This document shows, piece by piece, positions 9,368 through 17,240 of a stretch of DNA of 49,372 nt (positions are counted from its first letter, which is position 1; each line of letters begins with the position of its first letter). The stretch spans positions 1 through 49,372 of the forward strand of contig CACBFA010000005.1 of NCBI GenBank assembly GCA_902538525.1, read 5' to 3'. The notes beneath the pieces were generated by a model, which ran no database searches, was not told the origin of the DNA, and was given only the letters and a program-made list of their open reading frames with translations. This DNA is from an uncultured Pelagibacteraceae bacterium. GTDB taxonomy: Bacteria > Pseudomonadota > Alphaproteobacteria > Pelagibacterales > Pelagibacteraceae. The position numbers were made by a program, and so were the translations under genes.

Positions 9368-9686
9368 CTTAGAATCTTATACTACCACCCATATAAACAG
9401 TAGAGAAAATTTTGATAAAATAATGATATTAATTTTGAATTTTCTTAAAGAACATGATTCAAATTTAGATAAAATAAGTGAAATATTTGTAAATCAAGGT
9501 CCAGGCAAAATCTCAAGTATTAGAAATTCGATAGCAATTGCTAAAGGCATTGCTTTTGCAAAAAATATTGATTTATATGGATTTTTGAGCGAACAATTAA
9601 TAGATAAAGATGTAGATCAGTTAGTAAAAATTGATAAAAAAAATTTTACAAATATTAATTTGATTAAACCCCTTTACTCGAGTTAA
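9309..9686 (+). CDS. tsaB: TsaB-like tRNA threonylcarbamoyladenosine protein, strikingly short
   Basis: TsaB is the inactive ASKHA-fold partner of TsaD in making t6A at position 37 of ANN-decoding tRNAs. This 125-residue protein keeps the first subdomain: the opening strand MNTLVINAADDKILFSLI, and at 64-74 GPGKISSIRNS, matching the family's GPGSFTGLRIG, followed by AIAKGIAFA. It then jumps to KPLYSS at the C-terminus, resembling the terminal PLYLR motif of full-length proteins. The second subdomain (about 100 residues) is missing. E. coli TsaB has 231 residues. Position before fur and after nfuA supports the identity. rimI, often next to it, is absent. Its start lies inside the divergent deacetylase gene. 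Confidence 0.75.
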   Translation: MNTLVINAADDKILFSLITNLESYTTTHINSRENFDKIMILILNFLKEHDSNLDKISEIFVNQGPGKISSIRNSIAIAKGIAFAKNIDLYGFLSEQLIDKDVDQLVKIDKKNFTNINLIKPLYSS

Positions 9687-9694
9687 AATAAATT

Positions 9695-10114
9695 ATGTTA
9701 GAAACTATTGAAGAAAAATGTCAAAAAAATGGAGTCAAACTCACAGATCAAAGAAGGATAATTGCTAGAGTAATATCCGAATCTAAAAAAACATATGGAG
9801 AGTCTGACCACCCGGATGTTGATGAATTATATAATAGAGTTTCTCAAATAGATTCTAAAATTAGCATTGCTACAGTTTATAGAACCGTTAAGCTTTTTGA
9901 AGAAGCGGGCATATTAACAAAGCATGATTTTAAATCTGGAAAGGCGAGATATGAATTAAATGATGATCATAATCATTTAATTGATATAAAAACTGGAGAA
10001 ATAATAGAATTTGTTGACGAAGAGATTGAAGAATTACAAAAAAAAATCGCTGATAAGTACGGCTATAAGCTCGTTGATCATAAATTAGAGCTATACGGAA
10101 TCAAAAAAAAGTAA
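9695..10114 (+). CDS. fur: Fur-family metal-responsive repressor (Fur/Mur type)
   Basis: A 139-residue Fur-family regulator. The winged helix covers about 1-85, with recognition helix SIATVYRTVKLFEEAGI at 57-73. The metal/dimerisation domain contains DHNHLIDIKTGEIIEF at 91-106. Replacement of the CxxC of E. coli Fur by the DIKT type is usual in alphaproteobacterial Fur/Mur proteins, some of which respond to manganese rather than iron, so the metal cannot be settled from sequence. It lies between tsaB (8-base gap) and miaB (3-base gap), a conserved alphaproteobacterial position. It is clearly different from the second family member, Irr, at 27488. Confidence 0.9.
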   Translation: MLETIEEKCQKNGVKLTDQRRIIARVISESKKTYGESDHPDVDELYNRVSQIDSKISIATVYRTVKLFEEAGILTKHDFKSGKARYELNDDHNHLIDIKTGEIIEFVDEEIEELQKKIADKYGYKLVDHKLELYGIKKK

Positions 10115-10117
10115 TTA

Positions 10118-11449
10118 ATGCATAAAAAGGTTTTTATAAAGACATTTGGTTGTCAAATGAATGAGTATGACTCCAACAGAATATACGATGCTGTTAGGGC
10201 TATAGGTTATAATAAAACTGAAAATCAGGATGAAGCTGATTGTTATATTTTAAACACTTGTCATATTAGAGATAAAGCTAAAGATAAAGTTTATCATGAA
10301 ATTGGAAGAGTTAAGAAATTATACAAAGATAAAAAAAAACCAATAATGGTAGTTGCAGGTTGTGTAGCTCAAGCCGAAAATACAGAGATGCTAAATAGAG
10401 AAAAATATATAGATCTAGTTATAGGTCCACAAGCTTACCAAAAAATAAATAATCTTTTAAAGAATTTTGAGGAAAAAAATAAAGTTGAAGAAACAGAGTT
10501 TGATTCAGTTTCTAAGTTTAGGTACTTTGATAATATTAAAAACGATAATACCGATGTTTCATCTTTCTTAACGATTCAAGAGGGTTGTGATAAGTTCTGT
10601 CACTTTTGTGTTGTTCCTTATACAAGGGGACCAGAGTATTCAAGACCATTCAAAAGCATTATTGATGAAGCTGAGAGATTGATAAAGAACGGGTCTAGAG
10701 AAATTACCTTTCTTGGCCAAAATGTAAATGCATATTCTTATATAGATGGATCTAGAGAGTACCGACTGTCAGATCTTATTAACACACTTAGCAAATATGA
10801 CGAAATAAGTAGAATTAGATATACTACATCTCATCCAAGAGATATGACAGATGATCTTATTGAATGTTATAAAAATTCAAAAAAATTAATGCCTTTTGTC
10901 CATTTACCAATTCAAAGTGGTTCTGACAGAATATTAAAAATGATGAACAGAAAGCATACTGTAAATTATTATTTAAATATTTATGAAAAATTAATCAAAA
11001 TTAATCCTGATATAAAATTTTCAAGTGACTTTATTATTGGATACCCTGGAGAAACAGAGCATGATTTTAAAGAAACTTTGAATTTAGTTAATAAAATTAA
11101 ATTTATAAATTCATTCTCTTTTATTTTTAGTCCTAGACCAGGAACTAAGGCTGCCGGATTAGAGATTACTGATAAAGATAAACTTAAAAATAGGCTTATA
11201 ACTATTCAAGACAAATTATTTAGTAATCAAATAGAATTGAATAAATCTTTTGAAGGCAAAACGTTAGAGGTACTTGTGGAAAATAAACTTAAAAACCAAA
11301 ACAAATATTTTGGACGAAATAAATTTTTAAATTCAGTAATTTTCGATGGTAATGAAAGTCATATTGGTAAGATAATTAAAGTTAATGTCGAAAAAAGTAA
11401 TCAAAATTCTTTATTTGGTAAAGTAATAGATGAAATGAAAGCAGCATAA
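10118..11449 (+). CDS. miaB: tRNA-2-methylthio-N6-dimethylallyladenosine synthase MiaB
   Basis: Radical-SAM methylthiotransferase that adds the 2-methylthio group to i6A37 in tRNAs reading UNN codons. The 443-residue protein has the three expected parts. The N-terminal UPF0004 domain binds the auxiliary [4Fe-4S] cluster through Cys12, Cys48 and Cys82. The radical-SAM domain has CDKFCHFC at 157-164. A C-terminal TRAM domain (about 375-440) is present. FLGQNVNAY and the PRPGTKAA segment are MiaB-specific. It starts 3 bases after fur and ends one base before the phoH-like gene. Cluster supply by the nearby NfuA-like carrier is plausible. Confidence 0.97.
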   Translation: MHKKVFIKTFGCQMNEYDSNRIYDAVRAIGYNKTENQDEADCYILNTCHIRDKAKDKVYHEIGRVKKLYKDKKKPIMVVAGCVAQAENTEMLNREKYIDLVIGPQAYQKINNLLKNFEEKNKVEETEFDSVSKFRYFDNIKNDNTDVSSFLTIQEGCDKFCHFCVVPYTRGPEYSRPFKSIIDEAERLIKNGSREITFLGQNVNAYSYIDGSREYRLSDLINTLSKYDEISRIRYTTSHPRDMTDDLIECYKNSKKLMPFVHLPIQSGSDRILKMMNRKHTVNYYLNIYEKLIKINPDIKFSSDFIIGYPGETEHDFKETLNLVNKIKFINSFSFIFSPRPGTKAAGLEITDKDKLKNRLITIQDKLFSNQIELNKSFEGKTLEVLVENKLKNQNKYFGRNKFLNSVIFDGNESHIGKIIKVNVEKSNQNSLFGKVIDEMKAA

Positions 11450-11450
11450 T

Positions 11451-12458
11451 TTGAAAAATTTTGCAAAATCAAAAATTAATCCTGATTTAAAATATGTATA
11501 TTCAGAAAACAATGCTTTAAGTATTGTATTTCAAAGTAATGAATTACTTTTAGGTGTATTAGGAGAATTTAATAATAACTTAAAAGAATTAGAAAAAATT
11601 ACAAATACTAGCATTTACTCTAGAGGAAATTCAATTTTATTAAAAAATACTCCTGAAAAAAATGAACTAATAAAAAATGCAATTCAATTTCTTGTAGATC
11701 AATTTTTAAATAATGGATCATTAGAAAAAAAGGATATAGAATCATCTGTAAATAAATTTATGATTGATGAAAAAGTTACAAATAAAAATGGAAATGTAGA
11801 GTACATAATAAAAACTCCAAAGAAATCTGTAATACCAAGATCAGAAAAACAAAAAAATTATATAAGGGCTTTAAAAGAATCAGATATTGTTATTTCTGCA
11901 GGACCAGCAGGAACTGGTAAAACTTTTTTAGCTGTCGCAGTTGCATTAACAATGTTACTTGAAAAAAAAATAGAACGTATAATTTTATCTAGACCAGCAG
12001 TAGAAGCGGGAGAGAGATTGGGTTTCTTACCAGGAGATATGAGAGAAAAAGTTGATCCTTACCTAAGACCTCTTTACGATTCATTGTATGACTTATTAGA
12101 TTTCGAAAAAATTCAGAAAAAAATAGAAGTCGGAGATATTGAAATTGCACCACTTGCTTTTATGAGGGGAAGAACTTTAAAAAACTCTTTTGCTATTCTT
12201 GATGAAGCACAAAACGCCACTGATACTCAAATAAAAATGTTCTTAACAAGAATTGGTGAAAATTCTAAAATAGTCATTAATGGTGATCCTTCCCAAATAG
12301 ACTTACCCAATAAAACAATGTCAGGTTTAAATAGATCAAAAAAATTACTTGGTCATTTAAAGGAGATATCTGTAGTAGATTTCGATCATACTGATGTTGT
12401 GAGACACCCACTTGTTTCTAAGATAGTCAAGGCTTATTCTGATAAAAATTCAGATTAA
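11451..12458 (+). CDS. PhoH-like ATPase (PhoL/YbeZ), TTG start
   Basis: A 335-residue PhoH-family P-loop ATPase with an N-terminal KH-like part (about 1-110). The nucleotide-binding domain has Walker A GPAGTGKTFL at 151-160, SRPAVEAGERLGFLPGDM and Walker B FAILDEAQNAT near 243-253. In E. coli the orthologue YbeZ works with the endoribonuclease YbeY, and the two genes are adjacent here too (one-base overlap, TAATG), which supports a role in rRNA maturation or RNA quality control. The only start consistent with the N-terminus is TTG at 11451, directly after the miaB stop with no clear Shine-Dalgarno sequence, so expression probably relies on translational coupling. Confidence 0.93.
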   Translation: MKNFAKSKINPDLKYVYSENNALSIVFQSNELLLGVLGEFNNNLKELEKITNTSIYSRGNSILLKNTPEKNELIKNAIQFLVDQFLNNGSLEKKDIESSVNKFMIDEKVTNKNGNVEYIIKTPKKSVIPRSEKQKNYIRALKESDIVISAGPAGTGKTFLAVAVALTMLLEKKIERIILSRPAVEAGERLGFLPGDMREKVDPYLRPLYDSLYDLLDFEKIQKKIEVGDIEIAPLAFMRGRTLKNSFAILDEAQNATDTQIKMFLTRIGENSKIVINGDPSQIDLPNKTMSGLNRSKKLLGHLKEISVVDFDHTDVVRHPLVSKIVKAYSDKNSD

Positions 12459-12904
12459 TGATTAAAGCCAACATAGTTATAGATAAAAAAATTTGGGAAA
12501 AAAAATTAAAAAAACCAGAAATTTACTTCAAAAAGAAATTAAACAAATTATCTAAATTCAGCTCTTTTAAAAATAAAAACCAAGAATTTACTGTGATGCT
12601 TACTAATAATAAAAAAATGAAAGATTTAAATTCAAAGTTTAGAAATAAAAATGCTCCAACAGATGTGCTTTCTTTTCCTCTAAAAGTTAAATTAAAAAAT
12701 AAATTATATTTGGGAGATATAGCAGTTTCTTTTGAAATAATTAACAGAAGAGCAAAATTATCTAGTTTTGATCATGAATTAGATAAAATGTGGATACACG
12801 GTTATTTACATCTCTTAGGGCATGATCATAAAAAAAATAAAGATTATTACCTTATGAAGAAAAAAGAAAATTTAATATTTAAAAAATTGAATAAAATAAA
12901 TTGA
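12458..12904 (+). CDS. ybeY: Endoribonuclease YbeY
   Basis: Single-domain metal-dependent endoribonuclease of 148 residues involved in 16S rRNA 3'-end maturation and ribosome quality control. The zinc-binding signature HGYLHLLGHDH gives His114, His118 and His124, matching the family HGxLHLxGYDH. The upstream APTDVLSFPL (66-75) and LGDIAVS are also family hallmarks. It overlaps the phoH-like gene by one base and lnt by four (ATTGA). The corC/ybeX gene often between ybeY and lnt is missing here. Confidence 0.95.
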   Translation: MIKANIVIDKKIWEKKLKKPEIYFKKKLNKLSKFSSFKNKNQEFTVMLTNNKKMKDLNSKFRNKNAPTDVLSFPLKVKLKNKLYLGDIAVSFEIINRRAKLSSFDHELDKMWIHGYLHLLGHDHKKNKDYYLMKKKENLIFKKLNKIN

Positions 12905-14421
12905 AATCTATTTTAGAAAATAAAGCGTACTTATTTTTAATATGTTTACTTTTAGGTATACTAACTTCATTTAGCCTACCCCCTTACAATTTATTTTTTA
13001 TTAATTTTTTAACACTTCCAATGTTACTTTACATATTGGTAAATTATGTAGATAAAAAAACTATTTCATTTTTTGTTGGTTGGATCTTTGGATTTGGTTA
13101 TTTTATTACAAACATTTATTGGATTACAAATTCTTTAACATTTGACGTAAATTTTAAATTTATTATTCCATTTGCATTAATATTAATCCCTCTATTTCTG
13201 GGAATATTTTATGGATTAGTTACTTTTCTATGCAATTTTTTTAATTTAAAAAATAAAATCTCATCAATTTTAATCTTCTCAATTTTTTTTGGTGGAATTG
13301 AGTTCTTAAGAAGTTTTATTTTTGGTGGTTTTCCTTGGAATTTAGTAGTTTATAGTCTTTCTAATAATTTACATTTTTTACAAATTTTATCTTATATAGG
13401 CACTTATTCATTAAATTTATTATCTATAACTATATTTTTATTACCAGTAATACTTTTTTTTAAATATAAAAACCTAACTAAGTTTTTAATTTTTAGTCTT
13501 AGTTTAACTTTATTAGTTATCAATTTTTTATATGGAAATTTTATTATTAAAAATTTTGAAAAAAAAAAATATGATAACTTAGATTCTATTATTCGAGTTA
13601 TCTCTCCAAATATACCCATAGAAAGATTCTTATCAAAACAAGATACTAAAAAAAGTATTAATGAATTGATTAGTTTGAGTGATCCAAATAATCTTAAAAA
13701 AACAATATTCATTTATCCAGAGGGAATTATAACTAGTATATATTTAAAAGATCTAAAATTTTTCAAAGATATCCTCAAAGAAAATTATAATATTAACCAT
13801 AAGGTCATATTGGGTATTAATAGCATCAACCAAAATAAAATTTATAATTCTCTAATAGTATTAAATAACGAGACAGAATTATTATATAAGTATAATAAAA
13901 ATAAACTTGTTCCATTTGGAGAATTTTTACCTTTTGAAAATTTCTTTAAAAAAATAGGTTTAAAAAAAATAACTCAAGGATATCAATCATTTTCAGCTGA
14001 TGTTAAAAGAGAAATTCTGGAGATCAATAAATTAAAATTTATCCCACTTATTTGTTATGAAATTATCTACTCAGGAAAAATCAATCCGAATAAAAATTAT
14101 TATGATTTTATATTAAATATTTCTGAAGATGGTTGGTTTGGAAAAACTATTGGACTTCAACAACATTTGACTCACTCAATATTCAGATCAATTGAAGAAG
14201 GTAAAAATGTAATAAGATCAACAAACAATGGAATATCTGCTTTCGTTAATCCCAAAGGTCAAATTATTAAACAAATTAGTAAAAAGGGATATTTTGATGT
14301 TAATAAAATCAAACGTGTTGATAAAACTTATTTTGCTAAACATGGCAACAAGATCTTCTTTTATTTTGTTCTAATTTATACTACTTTCATTGTGATTTTA
14401 AAAATTAGGGAGAACAAATGA
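12901..14421 (+). CDS. lnt: Apolipoprotein N-acyltransferase Lnt, TTG start
   Basis: Inner-membrane enzyme that adds the third acyl chain to lipoproteins, using phospholipid donors. The 506-residue protein has about six membrane segments in residues 1-215 and a nitrilase-like periplasmic domain at about 230-485, with a last membrane helix near the C-terminus. The expected Glu-Lys-Cys triad is visible in [19 protein letters not shown] and PLICYEIIY. Substrates encoded in this window would include the BON lipoprotein and the LptM-like peptide. Translation starts at TTG 12901, overlapping the ybeY TGA; its own stop overlaps the metK ATG as ATGA. Confidence 0.95.
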   Translation: MKSILENKAYLFLICLLLGILTSFSLPPYNLFFINFLTLPMLLYILVNYVDKKTISFFVGWIFGFGYFITNIYWITNSLTFDVNFKFIIPFALILIPLFLGIFYGLVTFLCNFFNLKNKISSILIFSIFFGGIEFLRSFIFGGFPWNLVVYSLSNNLHFLQILSYIGTYSLNLLSITIFLLPVILFFKYKNLTKFLIFSLSLTLLVINFLYGNFIIKNFEKKKYDNLDSIIRVISPNIPIERFLSKQDTKKSINELISLSDPNNLKKTIFIYPEGIITSIYLKDLKFFKDILKENYNINHKVILGINSINQNKIYNSLIVLNNETELLYKYNKNKLVPFGEFLPFENFFKKIGLKKITQGYQSFSADVKREILEINKLKFIPLICYEIIYSGKINPNKNYYDFILNISEDGWFGKTIGLQQHLTHSIFRSIEEGKNVIRSTNNGISAFVNPKGQIIKQISKKGYFDVNKIKRVDKTYFAKHGNKIFFYFVLIYTTFIVILKIRENK

Positions 14422-15581
14422 AGAAAGATTACTTATTTACTAGCGAGTCAGTATCCGAGGGTCACCCAGATAAAGTTTGTGATAGGATTTCAGATATGGT
14501 TGTAGATACATATTTGGCTGCCGAACCCCAATCAAGAGTTGCTTGTGAAACTTTAACAACAACAAACAAAGTTGTCTTAGCTGGTGAAGTAAGAGGTCCA
14601 GAAATTAAAAAAGAAGATTTAATAGAAAAAGTGAGGCATTGTATTAAAGATATTGGTTACGACCAAGAAGGTTTCACCTGGAAAGAAGCAACCTCAGTTG
14701 AAAGTCATTTACATGCACAATCTGCTGATATTGCTATGGGCGTAGACTCTTCAGGAAATAAAGATGAAGGCGCTGGTGACCAAGGAATTATGTTTGGTTA
14801 TGCTTGCAACGAAACTGATGTTCTTATGCCAGCACCAATACATTACTCCCATAAAATATTAAGGCTTATGGCGGAAGATAGAAAATCTGGAAAATTAAAA
14901 AATATAGAACCAGACTCAAAAAGCCAAATAACAATCGAATATAAAGATGGAAAGCCATCATCAGTAAAATCAGTAGTTATATCAACTCAACACTCGCCTG
15001 ATGTAAATCAAGCTCAAGTTAGAGATTTAGTTAAACCTTATATTCAAAGATCAATTCCAAAAGAATTATTAAGTTCTTTAGATGAAAATGAAATTTATGT
15101 AAACCCAACAGGAAATTTTGTTATTGGGGGCCCTGATGGCGATAGTGGTTTGACCGGTAGAAAAATTATTGTTGATACATATGGTGGAGCTGCCCCACAT
15201 GGTGGAGGAGCATTTTCTGGGAAAGATCCTACAAAGGTCGATAGATCAGCTGCTTACGCATCCAGATATTTGGCAAAAAATGTTGTAGCATCTAAAATTG
15301 CTGACAAATGTTTAATTCAACTTGCTTATGCAATAGGAGTATCAAAACCTTTATCAATTTACGTAGATTTATTTGATAATGATGATGAAAAAAATAAACA
15401 TGTTGAAAAGCTTATAAGTGAAAATTTTGATTTAAGTCCTAGAGGAATAAGAGAAATGTTGAGTTTAAATAAACCAATTTACGAAAAAACATCTGCATAC
15501 GGACACTTTGGAAGAATACCCGATGATAAAGGGTCTTTTTCATGGGAAAAGACAGATAAATCAAACGTATTTAGCAAGTAA
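14418..15581 (+). CDS. metK: S-adenosylmethionine synthetase
   Basis: Makes S-adenosylmethionine from methionine and ATP, supplying the methyltransferases and radical-SAM enzymes in this window (RsmI, MiaB, UbiE). The 387-residue length is standard. Signature segments are [12 protein letters not shown] near 15-26, [15 protein letters not shown] near 117-131 and the P-loop-like [16 protein letters not shown] near 257-272. It overlaps lnt by 4 bases; AGGGAG just before the ATG forms a Shine-Dalgarno sequence inside the lnt coding end. No SAM riboswitch can fit upstream. An intrinsic terminator follows at 15638. trmB, often next in related genomes, is not here. Confidence 0.98.
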   Translation: MKKDYLFTSESVSEGHPDKVCDRISDMVVDTYLAAEPQSRVACETLTTTNKVVLAGEVRGPEIKKEDLIEKVRHCIKDIGYDQEGFTWKEATSVESHLHAQSADIAMGVDSSGNKDEGAGDQGIMFGYACNETDVLMPAPIHYSHKILRLMAEDRKSGKLKNIEPDSKSQITIEYKDGKPSSVKSVVISTQHSPDVNQAQVRDLVKPYIQRSIPKELLSSLDENEIYVNPTGNFVIGGPDGDSGLTGRKIIVDTYGGAAPHGGGAFSGKDPTKVDRSAAYASRYLAKNVVASKIADKCLIQLAYAIGVSKPLSIYVDLFDNDDEKNKHVEKLISENFDLSPRGIREMLSLNKPIYEKTSAYGHFGRIPDDKGSFSWEKTDKSNVFSK

Positions 15582-15637
15582 TAAAAGTTGAATATTAAAA
15601 AAAAATAAATATATTCCAGTAACATTATTGAAATTTC

Positions 15638-15664
15638 AAAATGGGCTTCGGCCCATTTTTTTTT
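15638..15664 (+). terminator. Intrinsic terminator after metK with UUCG tetraloop
   Basis: A perfect 9-bp stem, AAAATGGGC paired with GCCCATTTT, is closed by a TTCG tetraloop and runs into a T tract up to 15664. It lies 57 bases after metK and 13 bases before nusA. It is the only textbook intrinsic terminator I find in the window. It ends the fur-to-metK transcript, and as it also sits in the nusA leader it could limit read-through into the nusA operon. Confidence 0.92.
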
Positions 15665-15676
15665 AGGATTAATTAA

Positions 15677-17230
15677 ATGTTAAATAGAAGAGCAGATAAA
15701 CTAGAATTAATAAGAATAGCAGAAGCAGTAGCTTTAGAAAAATCGATTGATAAAGAGTTAATTATTGGATCAATGGAAAACGGTATTGCAAAAGCAGCAA
15801 AATCTAAATTTGGATCTGAAAATGAAATCAAAGTTGAAATTGACAGAGAAAATGGTGAAATTGGAATATTTAGAAAACTAGTAATTGTAGAAAAACCTGA
15901 AAATTCAAACTTAGAAATAACCCTCAATGATGCTATAAAACTTAATGGAAGTAATGAGGGAAAACAAATTGGAGATGAAGTTCTTCAACCTTTACCATCT
16001 TTTGATTTTGGCAGAATAGCAGCACAAACTGCAAAACAAGTAATTAGTTTTAACGTAAGGGAAGCAGAAAGAGAGAGACAATATAACGATTTTAAAGACA
16101 AAATTGATACCATCTTGAGTGGTATAGTTAAAAGACTAGAGTTTGGTAACGTAATTGTTGATCTTGGAAGAACCGAAGCAATAATTCAAAAAAATGAAAT
16201 GATCCCAAGAGAAAATATAAAGGCAGGAGATAGAGTAAAAGCATATTGCTTAGATGTGAGAAGAGAACCAAGAGGACAACAAATTTTTCTTTCTCGAGCA
16301 CATCCTAAATTCATGGAAAAACTTTTCATTCAAGAAGTTCCAGAAATATATGATGGACTTATTGAGATTAAATCATCCTCAAGAGACCCAGGTAGCAGAG
16401 CAAAAATATGTGTTAGAGCAATTGATACATCTTTAGATCCAGTGGGAGCGTGTGTAGGTATGAGGGGAAGTAGAGTACAAGCAGTTGTAAACGAACTTCA
16501 AGGTGAGAAAATCGATATAGTTAACTGGTCAGAAGATCCAGCAGTTGTAGTAGCAAATGCACTTTCTCCAGCAGAGGTGCAAAGAGTTAATGTAGATGAA
16601 CAGGGAAGAAAGTTAGATGTCATTTTAACCGAGGAGAATTTGAGTAAGGCAATTGGAAGAAGGGGCCAAAATGTTAGATTGGCAACTAAATTAATGAATT
16701 ATGAAATTAACATCATGACTGATCAAGAAGATTCGGAGAGAAGACAAATTGAATTCAAAGAGAAAACAGATAACTTTGTAAAAAATTTAGAACTAGATGA
16801 AACGTTAGGGCAATTACTAGTAGCAGAAGGATTTTCATCAATAGACGACATTAAAGATAGTAATCCTGAAGCTTTAATGAAAATAGAAGGGATTGAAGAG
16901 GAGACTGCTAAAGAATTAATTGAAAGAGCTAAAGAATTTTATGAAAAAGACCAAGAGGAAATATCTAAAAGAATTAAAGATTTAGGGTTAGAAAATGATT
17001 TAATTAATCACAAAGGTTTGACACCTGGAATGCTTGTAACATTAGGTGAACAGAAAATATTAACACTAAACGATTTTGCAGATTTGGCATCTGATGAATT
17101 GACAGGCGGATACGATGTTGTCAAAGGTGAAAGAGTAAAAATTAAAGGGTATTTAGAAGATTTTGCTCTTTCAAAAAAAGAAGCTGATGATTTGATTATG
17201 TCAGCAAGAGACATTGTGTATAAAGATTGA
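15677..17230 (+). CDS. nusA: Transcription termination/antitermination factor NusA
   Basis: RNA polymerase-associated factor controlling pausing, termination and antitermination. The 517 residues comprise the N-terminal polymerase-binding domain (about 1-125), the S1 domain (about 130-200), tandem KH domains (about 225-345, with VGACVGMRGSRVQAVVNEL and AIGRRGQNVRLA), and two C-terminal acidic helix-hairpin repeats (about 365-510). It heads the nusA-infB-rbfA-rpsO-pnp cluster. rimP, normally directly upstream, is absent: only the metK terminator lies between metK and nusA. The small ylxR gene commonly found between nusA and infB is also missing. Confidence 0.97.
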   Translation: MLNRRADKLELIRIAEAVALEKSIDKELIIGSMENGIAKAAKSKFGSENEIKVEIDRENGEIGIFRKLVIVEKPENSNLEITLNDAIKLNGSNEGKQIGDEVLQPLPSFDFGRIAAQTAKQVISFNVREAERERQYNDFKDKIDTILSGIVKRLEFGNVIVDLGRTEAIIQKNEMIPRENIKAGDRVKAYCLDVRREPRGQQIFLSRAHPKFMEKLFIQEVPEIYDGLIEIKSSSRDPGSRAKICVRAIDTSLDPVGACVGMRGSRVQAVVNELQGEKIDIVNWSEDPAVVVANALSPAEVQRVNVDEQGRKLDVILTEENLSKAIGRRGQNVRLATKLMNYEINIMTDQEDSERRQIEFKEKTDNFVKNLELDETLGQLLVAEGFSSIDDIKDSNPEALMKIEGIEEETAKELIERAKEFYEKDQEEISKRIKDLGLENDLINHKGLTPGMLVTLGEQKILTLNDFADLASDELTGGYDVVKGERVKIKGYLEDFALSKKEADDLIMSARDIVYKD

Positions 17231-17240
17231 GAGATGAAAA

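Noticed and set aside
14390..14417. Possible SAM riboswitch upstream of metK
   Set aside because: metK overlaps lnt by 4 bases and there is no non-coding leader in which a riboswitch could fold.
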